Source: DAOUBP01 sp964513075 (lineage in GTDB: Bacteria > Chloroflexota > Anaerolineae > CG2-30-64-16). From it: DNA of 64,000 nt. Below the pieces are notes generated by a model that had not been told where the DNA came from, did no database searches, and saw only the letters and a program-made list of their open reading frames with translations. Below, in pieces: positions 43,035-52,574 of the stretch. The position numbers were made by a program, and so were the translations under genes. How positions within the stretch are numbered: the stretch's first letter is position 1; every line of letters begins with the position of its first letter. The stretch covers positions 1 to 64,000 of the forward strand of contig CAZELR010000017.1 of assembly GCA_964513075.1 (NCBI GenBank). Reading direction: 5' to 3'.

Positions 43035-44399
43035 CTATCGGAGGACCGGGAAAGTGGCGGCATGTTCCCACTGATAGTCGTGCAGGATAGCCTTGGCGAG
43101 ATCGTGATCGCGCACAAGCGGATGGATGGTCAACGCATGCAGCGCCTTGGCGTACGACCCCTCAGTGGCCGCAGCGATCGTTAGCTGCTCGTAAGCCTTC
43201 ACCTGCTGCATCAAGCTCAACGGCTCCTGGGGGACCGAACCAACCGCCAGCGGACGCAGGACATCCTTGCCCACATACGTTGGCACCTCCACCACATCGT
43301 CATCGTTCATGCACCGCAGGGCGCCGTTGTTCGGCACGTTGAGAATCATCTGGCGGGCGCCTGCGCCGCGCAATCCTTCGATCAGATCTAGCGCAACCCC
43401 AGCGTAGCCTTCGCCTTCCAACGCCTGGAAAACCGCGCCGTTCCAATGCCCGGAGCCATTTCCCGTCTCGACCTCCATGTAGCTGTCGCCGCGCCGCGCG
43501 AGATAGGCCTGATGCGCCCGTTTCATTCCATCAAAGTCGTCAATCGCACGCAACCGGCTGAGCTCAGCATAAAGCTGCTGGCTTAACCGGGCAACTTGCT
43601 CGCCCCGCGTACAACCTGAGGCCAGGATGTTCTGCACTGCCCGGCCGTTATAATAATAAAAGTAGAGGTACTCATTTGGGATGAGGCCCAGGGCAGAGAT
43701 CAGTTCGGCCGAAAACGGCAGACCAGGCACATACCCCGCGTCGCGAATCTTTGCTACCAGGAGGGGAAGGTAGTTTCGTCCGCCATACCACACCCCGCGC
43801 AGCCAACCCAGGTGATTCAACCCAAAGTAATCCAGATAGATCTCCTCTGCCGGCGCACCGATCTCATGAGCCACCACGTGGGCAATCGCCATCGGTGCGT
43901 CGCAGATACCCACCGAGCGCTGCCAGCCGCCGACCTGCAATGCAGCCTCGGCCAACAGACCTGCAGGATTCGCAAAATTCACCAACCAGGCCTCCGGACA
44001 GACCTCGCGCATCAATGCGATAGTCTCCAAAAGCACAGGGATCGTGCGCATGGCCATCGCGAAGCCGCCGGGTCCGGTAGTCTCCTGCCCCAAGATCCCA
44101 TGACGCAGCGGCACGCGTTCATCAGTCACGCGGGACGCAGCGCCGCCCACGCGGAAAGTGGTCACCACAAAGTCTGCACCCATCAAGGCCGCGCGCGCGT
44201 CGGTGGTCCAAAGCAGGCGGAACGGCAGCCCGGCTTGATCCCCACCTGATTCCACCAGGGCCTGAACCAATGCCAGCCGATCGCCGTCGGTATCCATCAG
44301 CGCCAGCTCGGTCAGGCCAAGCCTGGCCTGACGCCGCGCCATGGCAGCTACAATGAGCGGCGTACGGACGCCACCAGCACCCAGAACAGTGATTTTCAA
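43035..44399 (-). CDS. GH4 family glycosidase (6-phospho-beta-glucosidase-like)
   Basis: A 454-residue NAD-dependent glycoside hydrolase family 4 protein. The dinucleotide fold begins MKITVLGAGGVRTPLIV; ILGQETTGPGGFAMAMRTIP, the metal Cys in SVGICDAPMA, and the metal His in FGLNHLGWLRG are all present, as is the VEVPTYVGKD block near 370. GH4 enzymes cleave by redox-assisted elimination using NAD+ and Mn2+. Many act on 6-phospho sugars, but no PTS is seen here and the neighbour is an MFS transporter, so an unphosphorylated or later phosphorylated glycoside is possible. Confidence 0.9.
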   Translation of the reverse strand: MKITVLGAGGVRTPLIVAAMARRQARLGLTELALMDTDGDRLALVQALVESGGDQAGLPFRLLWTTDARAALMGADFVVTTFRVGGAASRVTDERVPLRHGILGQETTGPGGFAMAMRTIPVLLETIALMREVCPEAWLVNFANPAGLLAEAALQVGGWQRSVGICDAPMAIAHVVAHEIGAPAEEIYLDYFGLNHLGWLRGVWYGGRNYLPLLVAKIRDAGYVPGLPFSAELISALGLIPNEYLYFYYYNGRAVQNILASGCTRGEQVARLSQQLYAELSRLRAIDDFDGMKRAHQAYLARRGDSYMEVETGNGSGHWNGAVFQALEGEGYAGVALDLIEGLRGAGARQMILNVPNNGALRCMNDDDVVEVPTYVGKDVLRPLAVGSVPQEPLSLMQQVKAYEQLTIAAATEGSYAKALHALTIHPLVRDHDLAKAILHDYQWEHAATFPVLR

Positions 44400-44437
44400 T
44401 TCAACCCTCCAGGCAGATCATCACGCGCGCCGGCGGG

Positions 44438-45739
44438 TCACAGCGCAACCCGTTGTTCGGCGCGTTCCTGCGCGGCTCGTTCGCGCATCTGTGCACGCAA
44501 TGTCGCAATGTCCTTGGGCACCAGGAACGCCACTCCGGCATAGAAGATCGCACACAGAAGCCACGTGGACAGGCAAATCCACAGAATAGCGTCTCCCAAT
44601 GATGAGCGATCGGCGATGAAGCCGGCAATAGTAGGCGCAAGCGCGGCGCCAGCCGATTCGATAAAGTATTGAATCGAGACAGCCGTGCTGCGCACCTCGG
44701 GCAGCGTGATGTCATATACCGTGGAGGTGACATTGGGAGCCGCAAACGGGATGAAGATCGCGGTCGCCGACAACAGCGCCAGGAACAACCCCTGATTGCC
44801 GATCGGCACGGCCAGCGTGAGGGTGAGCAGGATCGCACCGAGTAATACGCCGATGGTGGCAACAATGGCCCGGCCGCGCGGGGTGCGGTGGAACAGGGCA
44901 TCGCCCAACGCGCCGCCCAGCGGATAGCCCAACGCCAACACGATCACGGCGGCGCCCATGGTAACAAACAGAGATGTGCCGGTATAGCCGCGCTCCTTCT
45001 CCAGATAGGTGAAGAACCAGAAGGAAATCACATTCCACGGAAAGACACCAAAGAAGCCCTGAACGAATAGCAGGCGCAGGCTGCGCTTACGAAAGAGCTG
45101 CCAGGCGATGGGCCAGCTAAACTGATGGGCAGTGATGTGGTCCAGGCCTTCCATCTCAGGCTCGCTGCCCCCACGCGGCGCCTCATGCACGCCGAAAAAG
45201 ATCACCACTGCCAACAGCACTCCGAGGCTGCCGGTGATGTAAAACACGCCGCGCCAGCCGATCACATCTCGCAACGAGAGCGCCAGGATCATGCCGACCA
45301 GAAAACCCAGGGGCATGGTCAACTGCAGTAGTCCGTAGACCTTGCCGCGCACCTTGGGCCCAAAGTAATCGGCAATCAGGCTATAGAGGCCCGGATAACT
45401 GGAGTCATCGATGCCGGTGGATGCCCGAGTGACAAGGAAGGTGCGGAACGTAGGCGCAATAGCGCTGAGCCAAGTGGTCGCGCCCCAGAGAAACGCTGCC
45501 AACGCCAATAGTTTCGCACGTCCATAGCGATCATACAAGTAACCCCAGAGTGGATAACAGATCGCACCCACGATCAGCGCGCCGGTTGAAACTGCGCCCA
45601 TCTGAGTCATGCTGATCTTGAAAGTCTCCATGATCTTGGTCGTCAACGAGCCGATCAGCAGCTTATCGGACTGATGCAGGAGCATAAAGAAGAAGAAGAC
45701 GCCTACCACAAACCAGCGATGCTTAGTCTGTTGCCTCAT
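44438..45739 (-). CDS. MFS transporter
   Basis: A 433-residue major-facilitator protein with twelve predicted helices. The motif A loop GYLYDRYGRAKLLALAAFLWG is between helices 2 and 3, and GYPLGGALGDALFHRTPRGR is its counterpart in the second half. The N-terminus (FFFFMLLHQSDKLLIGSL) resembles the sugar-acid/organic-anion branch (ACS-like). Its start overlaps the PIG-L stop by four bases (ATGA), so it is tightly coupled to it. It is the likely importer for the substrate of the operon. Confidence 0.88.
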   Translation of the reverse strand: MRQQTKHRWFVVGVFFFFMLLHQSDKLLIGSLTTKIMETFKISMTQMGAVSTGALIVGAICYPLWGYLYDRYGRAKLLALAAFLWGATTWLSAIAPTFRTFLVTRASTGIDDSSYPGLYSLIADYFGPKVRGKVYGLLQLTMPLGFLVGMILALSLRDVIGWRGVFYITGSLGVLLAVVIFFGVHEAPRGGSEPEMEGLDHITAHQFSWPIAWQLFRKRSLRLLFVQGFFGVFPWNVISFWFFTYLEKERGYTGTSLFVTMGAAVIVLALGYPLGGALGDALFHRTPRGRAIVATIGVLLGAILLTLTLAVPIGNQGLFLALLSATAIFIPFAAPNVTSTVYDITLPEVRSTAVSIQYFIESAGAALAPTIAGFIADRSSLGDAILWICLSTWLLCAIFYAGVAFLVPKDIATLRAQMRERAAQERAEQRVAL

Positions 45740-46536
45740 AAGTCCCTCCGCGCCAACATAGCTTCGATCAAGGGATCGAAGCGCTCATACCGATATGCCT
45801 CAGCAAACGCCAGCCCGCCGCGTGCACCCACCCGAGCAGCCTGCTCGCGCAGCCCCCAGGCCAGCAGTGCGGCTGGGCTCTCTGCGGCAGCGCCCAACAT
45901 GGCGCCCACATCGATCCCTGCCAGCCGCGCCTGCCGCAACTGGCCCTCGACCAGGAAAACGACCTGCGTGCGGTGCTCGGACACCGCGGCGAGTTTGATT
46001 TCGATCCAGGGCGTTATGTCGATCAATGTATTCGCGCCAGGCAAGACGTCACCGTAGTAATATTTCTCTGCAACAAGATGGGGCGCCAGGCCTTCGGTCA
46101 GATGTTCTGGATAGATGAGGGGGAGAGGCGCAGCGTTGATCGCCTCGGTCGCCGCCCATGCCGCTGCCCGGTGATCAGGGTGCGATTCGTACAGCGCATA
46201 AGGGTCTTCGGCGATCACGATATCGGGGCGAATCTGGCGAATGACGCGAGCGAATCGCTCGCGCAGGACACCGGGAGGCAACGTGTCAAGCCCCATATCG
46301 GGGAAGCCCAGCAGGATGGGCGGTTGCGCACCCAACGCCGCCGCAGCCCGGCGCATCTCTGCTCCGCGCAACTCGGCCAGCTCGACGCTGTTCTCCGTGA
46401 AGGAACCGCAGCGGCCATCAGTAGCGACGACAATGTGAGCACGCCCACCTTCGGCGATCAGCTTCGCTAACAGACCGCCTGCATAAATTTCGGCATCATC
46501 GGGATGGGGAACCAGGGCCAGAACCGTTTTTGGCAT
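45736..46536 (-). CDS. PIG-L family deacetylase
   Basis: A 266-residue zinc-dependent N-acetylglucosamine deacetylase-type protein (LmbE/PIG-L). The zinc motif is VPHPDDAE (residues ~9-16), followed by VVATDGRCGSF, the RGAEMRRAAAALGA helix, and the second His in SHPDHRAAA (~131). These enzymes remove acetyl groups from GlcNAc-containing glycans or conjugates. It is the first gene of a five-gene operon with a transporter, a glycosidase, an acyl hydrolase and a sugar kinase. The second of two adjacent ATGs (46536) has the best spacing from GGAGG. Confidence 0.9.
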   Translation of the reverse strand: MPKTVLALVPHPDDAEIYAGGLLAKLIAEGGRAHIVVATDGRCGSFTENSVELAELRGAEMRRAAAALGAQPPILLGFPDMGLDTLPPGVLRERFARVIRQIRPDIVIAEDPYALYESHPDHRAAAWAATEAINAAPLPLIYPEHLTEGLAPHLVAEKYYYGDVLPGANTLIDITPWIEIKLAAVSEHRTQVVFLVEGQLRQARLAGIDVGAMLGAAAESPAALLAWGLREQAARVGARGGLAFAEAYRYERFDPLIEAMLARRDL

Positions 46537-46571
46537 CATTGCCTCCGGCGGGGGAGTAGTATTAGGGTCAT

Positions 46572-46600
46572 AGCATATGCCAAGATGCAACTTGCGTCAA
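46572..46600 (-). promoter_or_regulatory. Promoter of the glycoside-use operon
   Basis: Minus strand TTGACG (46600-46595), 17-base spacer, TATGCT (46577-46572). The start codon of the PIG-L gene is 36 bases after the -10 box. Confidence 0.7.
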
Positions 46601-46611
46601 GAAGGCTTGAC
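46596..46611. promoter_or_regulatory. Operator candidate between divergent promoters
   Basis: GTCAAGaaggCTTGAC is a perfect inverted repeat with 6-bp arms. It covers the -35 of the leftward promoter and lies 11 bases before the -35 of the rightward one, a good position for a repressor. No regulator gene lies next to it. Confidence 0.4.
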
Positions 46612-46621
46612 ACCTGTGGCT

Positions 46622-46650
46622 TTGACACGCGTTTGCCCCCATGCTATGAT
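46622..46650 (+). promoter_or_regulatory. Promoter of the glycosyltransferase gene
   Basis: TTGACA (46622-46627), 17-base spacer, TATGAT (46645-46650). The start codon at 46690 is 40 bases downstream. Confidence 0.75.
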
Positions 46651-46689
46651 CTTTTCCGTGCAGCGGGAAGGTGGGAGACAGAATACGCG

Positions 46690-49391
46690 ATGAGATGGTA
46701 TGTGCGTGAAAAGCTAACCTTGGGCCTCATCGTGCTGATCGGCACGGCGCTCAGGCTTTGCCACCTGGGCGGAGAGTCCTTATGGTACGATGAAACGATC
46801 AGCACCGCGCTGGCAGGCAGTCCCCTGCCCGAGCTGATCCGCCACACTGCAGGCGATATACATCCGCCCGGCTACTACCTCCTTCTGCGCGGCTGGCTCA
46901 TCCTGGCCGGCTATCCGACAGGCCACGCTGATCCACGCGGGAACGGGCTGGAGTTCGCCGCAAGTTTCTTCTCACTCTTCTTCGGAATCATGCTCATTGC
47001 GCTGGTCTACGCCCTGGCGCGACGGATGAGTGGCCCCCGCGTCGCCGTCATCGCCGCCGCACTAATTGCCGCCAGCCCATATAACATCTGGTACAGCCAG
47101 GAAGTGCGCATGTACACGCTGGGCGCAGGGTTGGGCGTGGTGGTCGTATATGCGCTGGTAAGGGCACAGACGAATCAGCGAATCAGCGAATGCGATCCTA
47201 TACGCGGTGTTCATTCGCCATTCGCCATTCGCCACGCGCCATCCGTCCTGTGGTGGACAATCTACGCCGTCGCCGCCGCGGCCGGGATGTACACGCTCTA
47301 CTACTTCGTCTTCTTGCTGATCCCGCTCAATCTTTGGGCATTGTGTCGAAAATCAAAAATTAAAAATCAAAAATTAAGTTTCCGTCCCTGGTTTCTGGCC
47401 AACCTGGCCGCCGTCCTGCTCTACGCACCGTGGATTCCGGTGGCCTGGCGGCAGGCCACAGATCCCCCCGTGCCGCCCTGGCGGACCGCTCCCAATATGC
47501 TTTCCGCCCTGCATGAAAGCTGGACCGCTCTCAGCCTGGGCCAATCCGCGCCCGTCTGGATTTGGCCCGTCTTGTTGCTGACGTTCGCGCTCTACGTATT
47601 AGGGACTGTCGCTCTGTGCCGGAATCAGCGAATCAGCGCATCACGAATCACGAATCACGAATTCCCCACTCGCCATTTGTCATTCGCCATTCTCCCGCTT
47701 GCCACCTTCGCCCCTCTGGCCCTGATCCTATTGATCTCGCTGGTTACACCGCTCTACCACGTGCGTTACCTGTTTACGTATAGTCCTGCATTTTATGTGG
47801 TATTAGCGGCCGGGTTGGCATGGCTATGGCGGTGGTCCAAAATCGCAGGCGCGGCCGCAGGGCTGATCTGGTTGGCTGCAGCCGGGGTGACCCTGAATGC
47901 GTTTTGGACCGAACCGGCCTACCGCGCCGATGATCATCGAGCGGCCGTCCGGCTTCTGCAAGAGCAATGGCGGCCTGGCGACGTCGTGCTGGTAAATGCG
48001 GGGTGGGTTTACACCGCGCTGACCACCTACTGGGACGGATCCATTGCGCCGGATACGGAGCGCACCCGGCTGACAGGCGCCCTGCCCTCCCCGCGTGACG
48101 ATGCTGCACCGGTCATCGTCACCGCCGGCCATGTGGACGGCGACCCAGGCCTGGGGTGGGCCGATCCGCGCTCCGATTTCTTCGCGCTGCCAGCGGACGT
48201 GGCGCAACTCCAACTGGCCGCGCTGTTTCAGCAGTTCGATCGCGTCTGGCACTATCGCATCTACGACACCGTTAACGATCCTAAGGGCGAGCTCCGCGCA
48301 TGGCTGGCGAAGGACGGCCAGATCTTCGAAGATCAGGGCTTTGCCGGCGAGGCCTTCATGCGCGTGCAGGGCTTCATGCCTCGCACAGAAAAAACGACCC
48401 CGGAATGGTCTTCTGCGGCGTTCGCGACGGGCTTGACAATCCTCGCGAGCCCACTGCCCGATCAAGTCATCAGCGGCGAGACGCTCTACCCCGTGTTGGC
48501 GTGGAAGCTCAACAACCGCACGACCGACTATGCAACATCGGTTCGGCTAATCGATTCAAACGGCACGGCCTGGGCGCAGGGGCCAGATGAACGGCCGGCT
48601 GGGCCAAGCTATCCTGCCAGTCATTGGCCTGCGGGAGCACTCGTATGGCAAACAGCCGCGCTTCCGATCCCTCGGGGCACGCCGCCCGGAATCTACGGCG
48701 TCGAGCTGGTGGTCTACGATCCCGCATCCGGGCAACCCTGGCCCGTTCAAACAGGTGACCTGGCCCTGACCGCAAACGGGATACGCCTGGGCGAAGTAAC
48801 GGTGACCCGGCCGGCCTCGGCCCTTAAACCTCAGCCGGCGTTGGCCCGCTTTGGCCCAGTGGCGCTGCTCGAAGCGACCTCGCCTGCGACTTCGATCGCG
48901 GCGGGAGGACAGATTCCGGTTGAGCTGCTGTGGCAGGCGGTTGAGCCGCCGGGCGAGCCATTGGTCGTGGTCATCCAATTACTGGGGTCCGGAGACAGGC
49001 TGGCAGCCAGCCTGGAGGCGCAGCCGGTGGGCGGGCGTTATCCGACACAAATGTGGACGGCCGGTGAGCTGGTGCGGGATCGCCACCTCCTGAGCCTACC
49101 GGTGGACGTGCCTGCGGGAGAATACCGGCTCGTGGTAGGCGTGTACCGGGCAGCGGATCGAGAAAGACTGAAGATTCAGACCGGGCTATTCGGCAAGAAT
49201 GACTATTGGGTGATCAAGAAGNNNNNNNNNNNNNNNNNNNNNNNNNNNNNNNNNNNNNNNNNNNNNNNNNNNNNNNNNNNNNNNNNNNNNNNNNNNNNNN
49301 NNNNNNNNNNNNNNNNNNNNNACTGAAGATTCAGACCGGGCTATTCGGCAAGAATGACTATTGGGTGATCAAGAAGCTGAAGGTCAAATAA
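46690..49391 (+). CDS. GT39-like membrane glycosyltransferase with in-frame repeat insertions
   Basis: Spans the N-run at 49222-49321; collapsing the duplicated 55-mers gives one frame of 848 codons ending LKVK then TAA. The N-terminal half is a GT-C fold with about ten membrane helices; the first outside loop has GGESLWYDETIS, the Asp-Glu motif of ArnT/PMT-type transferases, and NIWYSQEVRMY follows near 135. It should move a sugar from a polyprenyl phosphate onto an envelope acceptor. The C-terminal ~330 residues are outside the membrane and beta-rich. Three stretches (residues ~159-186, ~220-230, ~312-337) are encoded by heptamer-type repeats and break up predicted loops. ATG 46690 gives the natural N-terminus. 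Confidence 0.8.
49222..49321. other. N-run inside the glycosyltransferase gene
   Basis: Exactly 100 N. The 55 bases before it (49167-49221) are repeated exactly after it (49322-49376), so the run is an unmerged contig overlap and nothing is likely to be missing. Confidence 0.93.
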
Positions 49392-49392
49392 C

Positions 49393-49425
49393 ACAAACCA
49401 GGTCTCTCGGAGAAACCTGGTTTGT
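49393..49425. repeat. Interspersed palindrome between convergent genes
   Basis: ACAAACCAGGTCTCT (49393-49407) pairs with AGAAACCTGGTTTGT (49411-49425) with one mismatch, loop CGG. Here it lies after the glycosyltransferase stop and just after the acpS stop on the other strand, so it may work as a bidirectional 3' hairpin. Confidence 0.88.
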
Positions 49426-49434
49426 AGAACACTC

Positions 49435-49800
49435 CTACATCGCCACTACGAACGCCAGCGCCAACCCTCCGTCGTGCGCCAGGCTCAGCGCCCACTGCGT
49501 CAGGCCCAATTCCGCAGCCAGTGCCGCAGCTCGGCCCTGCAGCAGCAGCTTCGGCTGTCCGGACGCACCGCGTACAACTTCGATCTCCTGAAACGCGACC
49601 TGCCCAATCCCGGTGCCCAGCGCTTTGGCCGCAGCTTCTTTGGCCGCCCAACGCGCGGCCAGTGACTCGGCCCGGTCCGCGCAGTCTACCAACTCAGCCT
49701 CGGTAAATACCCGGCCGGTGAACCGCTCACCGTACTCGCGGATAACCGCCGCCACACGGGCGATCTCTACCAGATCAGTTCCCACGGCCAATGTCATCAT
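49435..49800 (-). CDS. acpS: Holo-[acyl-carrier-protein] synthase
   Basis: A 121-residue AcpS, which moves 4'-phosphopantetheine from CoA onto acyl carrier protein. The Mg-binding Asp is in AVGTDLVEIARV and the second ligand Glu in AARWAAKEAAAKALG (~50-62); SLAHDGGLALAFVV closes the fold. Length is normal for the trimeric bacterial type. ATG 49800 or 49797 may start; no strong ribosome site is visible. The 78-base space upstream (49801-49878) is filled with gtgttgc and cgccatt heptamers. Confidence 0.9.
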   Translation of the reverse strand: MMTLAVGTDLVEIARVAAVIREYGERFTGRVFTEAELVDCADRAESLAARWAAKEAAAKALGTGIGQVAFQEIEVVRGASGQPKLLLQGRAAALAAELGLTQWALSLAHDGGLALAFVVAM

Positions 49801-49878
49801 AACCGAGTCCGTTCAGAATGATGCTCGTGTTGCGTGTTGCGTGTTGCGTCGCTCGCCAATTCACTGACTCGCCATTCG

Positions 49879-51225
49879 CTACTTGCTCTCCGGTCCTGCC
49901 ACTGCCAGCACATAAGATTCCAGGTCGAAGTATTTCTGCGCGACCGCCTGCACTTGCTCAGCCGTCAGGCTGTTGATGATGCTGGGGTAACGCCCCAGGT
50001 AGTCCAGCCCGAGCTCTTGCCACTCGAGATCCACCAGCAGGCTGGCCACGCCATCATTGGTTTCCAGTTGCAACGGCAGCGAGCCGGTCAGAAAAGACTT
50101 GCTATCTTCCAGCTCATCTGCGGGCACCGGCTCATCCTGCAGCCGCTTGACCTCGTCCAGCATGGCCGCACAGGTGCGCTCCACATTGGCGGGATTCACG
50201 CCTGCGATGGCTGCCCACGTGCCGGGCTCGCGATCGACGCTGAGCCGCGAATAGGCGTAGTACGCCATGCCCTGACGTTCGCGCACATTGGCGCCCAGGC
50301 GGCCGTACATACCAAAAACGCCCAGCACGGTATTGGCCAGTCGAGCGGCATCGAAATCGGGATCGAGGCGCCGCATCGCTTGCCAGCCCAGCACGATATC
50401 AGCTTGCGACTTTTCAGGCATGCTCACCCGCCGCTGACGGATCCCTGCACTGGCAGCCCAGGACGATAGTGCGGCTCGTGCAGATCGCACCTGCGCCCAA
50501 TCGCCGAAGATGGCTTCGATCTTACGAATCGCCTCTTCCGCGGGCAGTGCGCCTACCACTGCCACCACCATCCCGGCAGGGCCATAAAACTCCTCATAAA
50601 AACGAGCCATGGCGTCCCGATCAATAGCCCGTAACGACTCCCGGGTGCCCAGCAAGTCTCGGCCCAAGGGATGATCGCCGTACATCAACTCCCGAAATGC
50701 ACGGCCGGCCATGTGCCGCGTGCTGTTCTCCCGCTCCGCCAGGGCAGTCATACGCAGCCCGCGCACCCGGTCAATGTACTCAACCGGAAACACAGGATTG
50801 CGCAGCTCATCGGCCAGGATGTCCAAGACCAGGTCCAGGTCTTCGACCAGCGACTTGATGGAAAAGTTGGTGATGTGTCGGTCGGTGCCGAAACCCACTG
50901 CCGCGCCTATCCCCTCCACGATCTCGCTAATCTCGGTGAACGAGCGGTTGCGGGTACCCCGGGTGAGCATCGCAGAGGTAAAAGAAGACAGGCCTAACAG
51001 TTCAGCCGGCTCGTCGAGACTGCCGACCTGAAGATAACCCTCCACCACTACTGAAGGAGCCGCCCAGTTCTCCCGTGCCAGTACGGTGATGCCGTTGGGC
51101 AGCACGCGGCGCGTGATGTCGTTGGGGCCGGGGAAGGCCGAGGGGGAGCAGGGGAACGGGGGAGAAAGGAAGCGCATCCCCCTTCGCCCATCGCTGCATC
51201 CCCGTGTGCAAGTTGCCTTATTCAT
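49879..51225 (-). CDS. M16 peptidase-family protein, non-catalytic partner
   Basis: A 448-residue M16B-fold protein. Where active members have HxxEH this one reads ELLGLSSFTSAML, so the zinc site is absent, while the R/Y segment of the inactive subunit is visible as GMYGRLGANVRERQGMAYYAY (~330-350). It should form the half-clamshell partner of the active subunit encoded directly upstream, with which it overlaps by 8 bases. The pair would digest peptides too long for oligopeptidases. ATG 51225 follows GGAGGAG. Residues 1-35 are low-complexity and unconserved. Confidence 0.88.
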   Translation of the reverse strand: MNKATCTRGCSDGRRGMRFLSPPFPCSPSAFPGPNDITRRVLPNGITVLARENWAAPSVVVEGYLQVGSLDEPAELLGLSSFTSAMLTRGTRNRSFTEISEIVEGIGAAVGFGTDRHITNFSIKSLVEDLDLVLDILADELRNPVFPVEYIDRVRGLRMTALAERENSTRHMAGRAFRELMYGDHPLGRDLLGTRESLRAIDRDAMARFYEEFYGPAGMVVAVVGALPAEEAIRKIEAIFGDWAQVRSARAALSSWAASAGIRQRRVSMPEKSQADIVLGWQAMRRLDPDFDAARLANTVLGVFGMYGRLGANVRERQGMAYYAYSRLSVDREPGTWAAIAGVNPANVERTCAAMLDEVKRLQDEPVPADELEDSKSFLTGSLPLQLETNDGVASLLVDLEWQELGLDYLGRYPSIINSLTAEQVQAVAQKYFDLESYVLAVAGPESK

Positions 51226-52555
51226 CGGTCTCCTCCATCTCCTCTGCTCCCTCGCCCCCCTGCTCCTCTGCTCCGTCATCCTTGCCCGTTGGCACATACC
51301 AGCCCACCGTGCGCAGCGATGGCTTGAGATAGGCCCGAGCAGCGGCCTGCACATCGGCGACCGTGACGGCGGTCAGTTTATCCATGAAGCCAGTGAACCA
51401 ACTCACATCAGCGATTACTTCGCTGAAACCGAGCCAGTACGCCTGATCGGTGACGCTCTCGCTGGAATAGGCGAACTGGGCGCGGGTCTGCTTAACCGCC
51501 TTATGCAACTCGGCTTCGCTAATGGGCTCATCCATCACCCGCTGCAACTCGGCCAGTAGGGCCGTCTCCACTTCGGCCAGGGTCCGTCCCTGGCGCACCG
51601 TAGCCGAGAAGCTTAACAAATATGGATCGATCGTGGAACTGATCGCGCTGTCCGCATCGGAGGCCAGCTCGGCCTCAACCAACGCCCGATACAAACGAGA
51701 GCTGCGATTAGCGGTGCCGCCGCCCCACAACGACATCCCCTTGGCCCCGCCCAAGATCGTATCCAACACCATCAGAGGATAATAGTCAGGCTCGGACGCG
51801 CGCGGCGCTCGGTAGGCAATCTCCAGGTATGCGGTGGTGCCGGGGCCCTCCACAATGACGCGGCGCTCGCCGCGCTGCGGCGGCTCTTTGGCCGTAAAGG
51901 GAGGCAGAGCCGGGCCGGATGGAATCGCACCAAACAACTCCTGGATACGTGCCAGCAGCGCCTCACTGTCGAAATCGCCTACCGCTGCCAGGATCGCGTT
52001 GTTGGGCGCGTAGTAAGTACGGTAATGCTGATAGAGTTGTTCCCGCGTCATCGTCTCAAGATCACACTGCCAGCCGACGATGGAATGGTGGTAGGGATGG
52101 GCTTGGAACGCGGCCGCTTGCAGGGCCTCGCCCAACAGGAAGCCAGGGCTGTTCTCGTCGCCCTGCCGTTCCGAGATGACCACGGTGCGCTCCAACTCGG
52201 TCTCGGCGGGATCGAAGGCGGCGTTCAACATGCGATCGGCCTCGACGCGCAGCGCCAAGTCGATGCGATCAGCGGGCAGTGTCTCAAAGTACGTGGTGTA
52301 GTCAAGCCACGTCATGCCATTGAACATGCCGCCGGCGCGCGCGATCGCCTTGTCAAACTCTCCCTGCGGATAGGCGGGCGTGCCCTTGAACAACATGTGT
52401 TCCACCCAATGGGAGATGCCGGTGATACCGGCATGCTCGTTCCGGCTGCCTACGCGATACCAGACCCAGAAGCTGGCCACCGGCGCATGATGCATCTCGC
52501 GCAGCAGGACAGTCAAGCCGTTAGCCAACATTGTTTTACGAATACCGTTCTCCAC
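51218..52555 (-). CDS. M16 zinc peptidase, catalytic subunit
   Basis: A 445-residue pitrilysin-family protease (PqqL/MPP-like). The zinc motif HxxEH is HWVEH at 49-53, and the distal Glu is in TELERTVVISERQ (~118-130). Family blocks GTPAYPQGEFDKAI and YYAPNNAILAAVGDFD are intact. The C-terminal ~20 residues are acidic and Glu-rich (EEQGGEGAEEMEE) and overlap the start of the partner gene. The 8-base gene overlap and the active/inactive split are as in heterodimeric M16B enzymes. No signal peptide is seen, so it is expected to be cytoplasmic. Confidence 0.92.
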   Translation of the reverse strand: MENGIRKTMLANGLTVLLREMHHAPVASFWVWYRVGSRNEHAGITGISHWVEHMLFKGTPAYPQGEFDKAIARAGGMFNGMTWLDYTTYFETLPADRIDLALRVEADRMLNAAFDPAETELERTVVISERQGDENSPGFLLGEALQAAAFQAHPYHHSIVGWQCDLETMTREQLYQHYRTYYAPNNAILAAVGDFDSEALLARIQELFGAIPSGPALPPFTAKEPPQRGERRVIVEGPGTTAYLEIAYRAPRASEPDYYPLMVLDTILGGAKGMSLWGGGTANRSSRLYRALVEAELASDADSAISSTIDPYLLSFSATVRQGRTLAEVETALLAELQRVMDEPISEAELHKAVKQTRAQFAYSSESVTDQAYWLGFSEVIADVSWFTGFMDKLTAVTVADVQAAARAYLKPSLRTVGWYVPTGKDDGAEEQGGEGAEEMEETDE

Positions 52556-52574
52556 TCACAACCTCTCAGAAATG

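Noticed and set aside
50900..51160. Broken zinc site as a sign of pseudogene in the second M16 gene
   Set aside because: The gene is full-length and overlaps an active M16 gene; non-catalytic partners are normal in M16B pairs.
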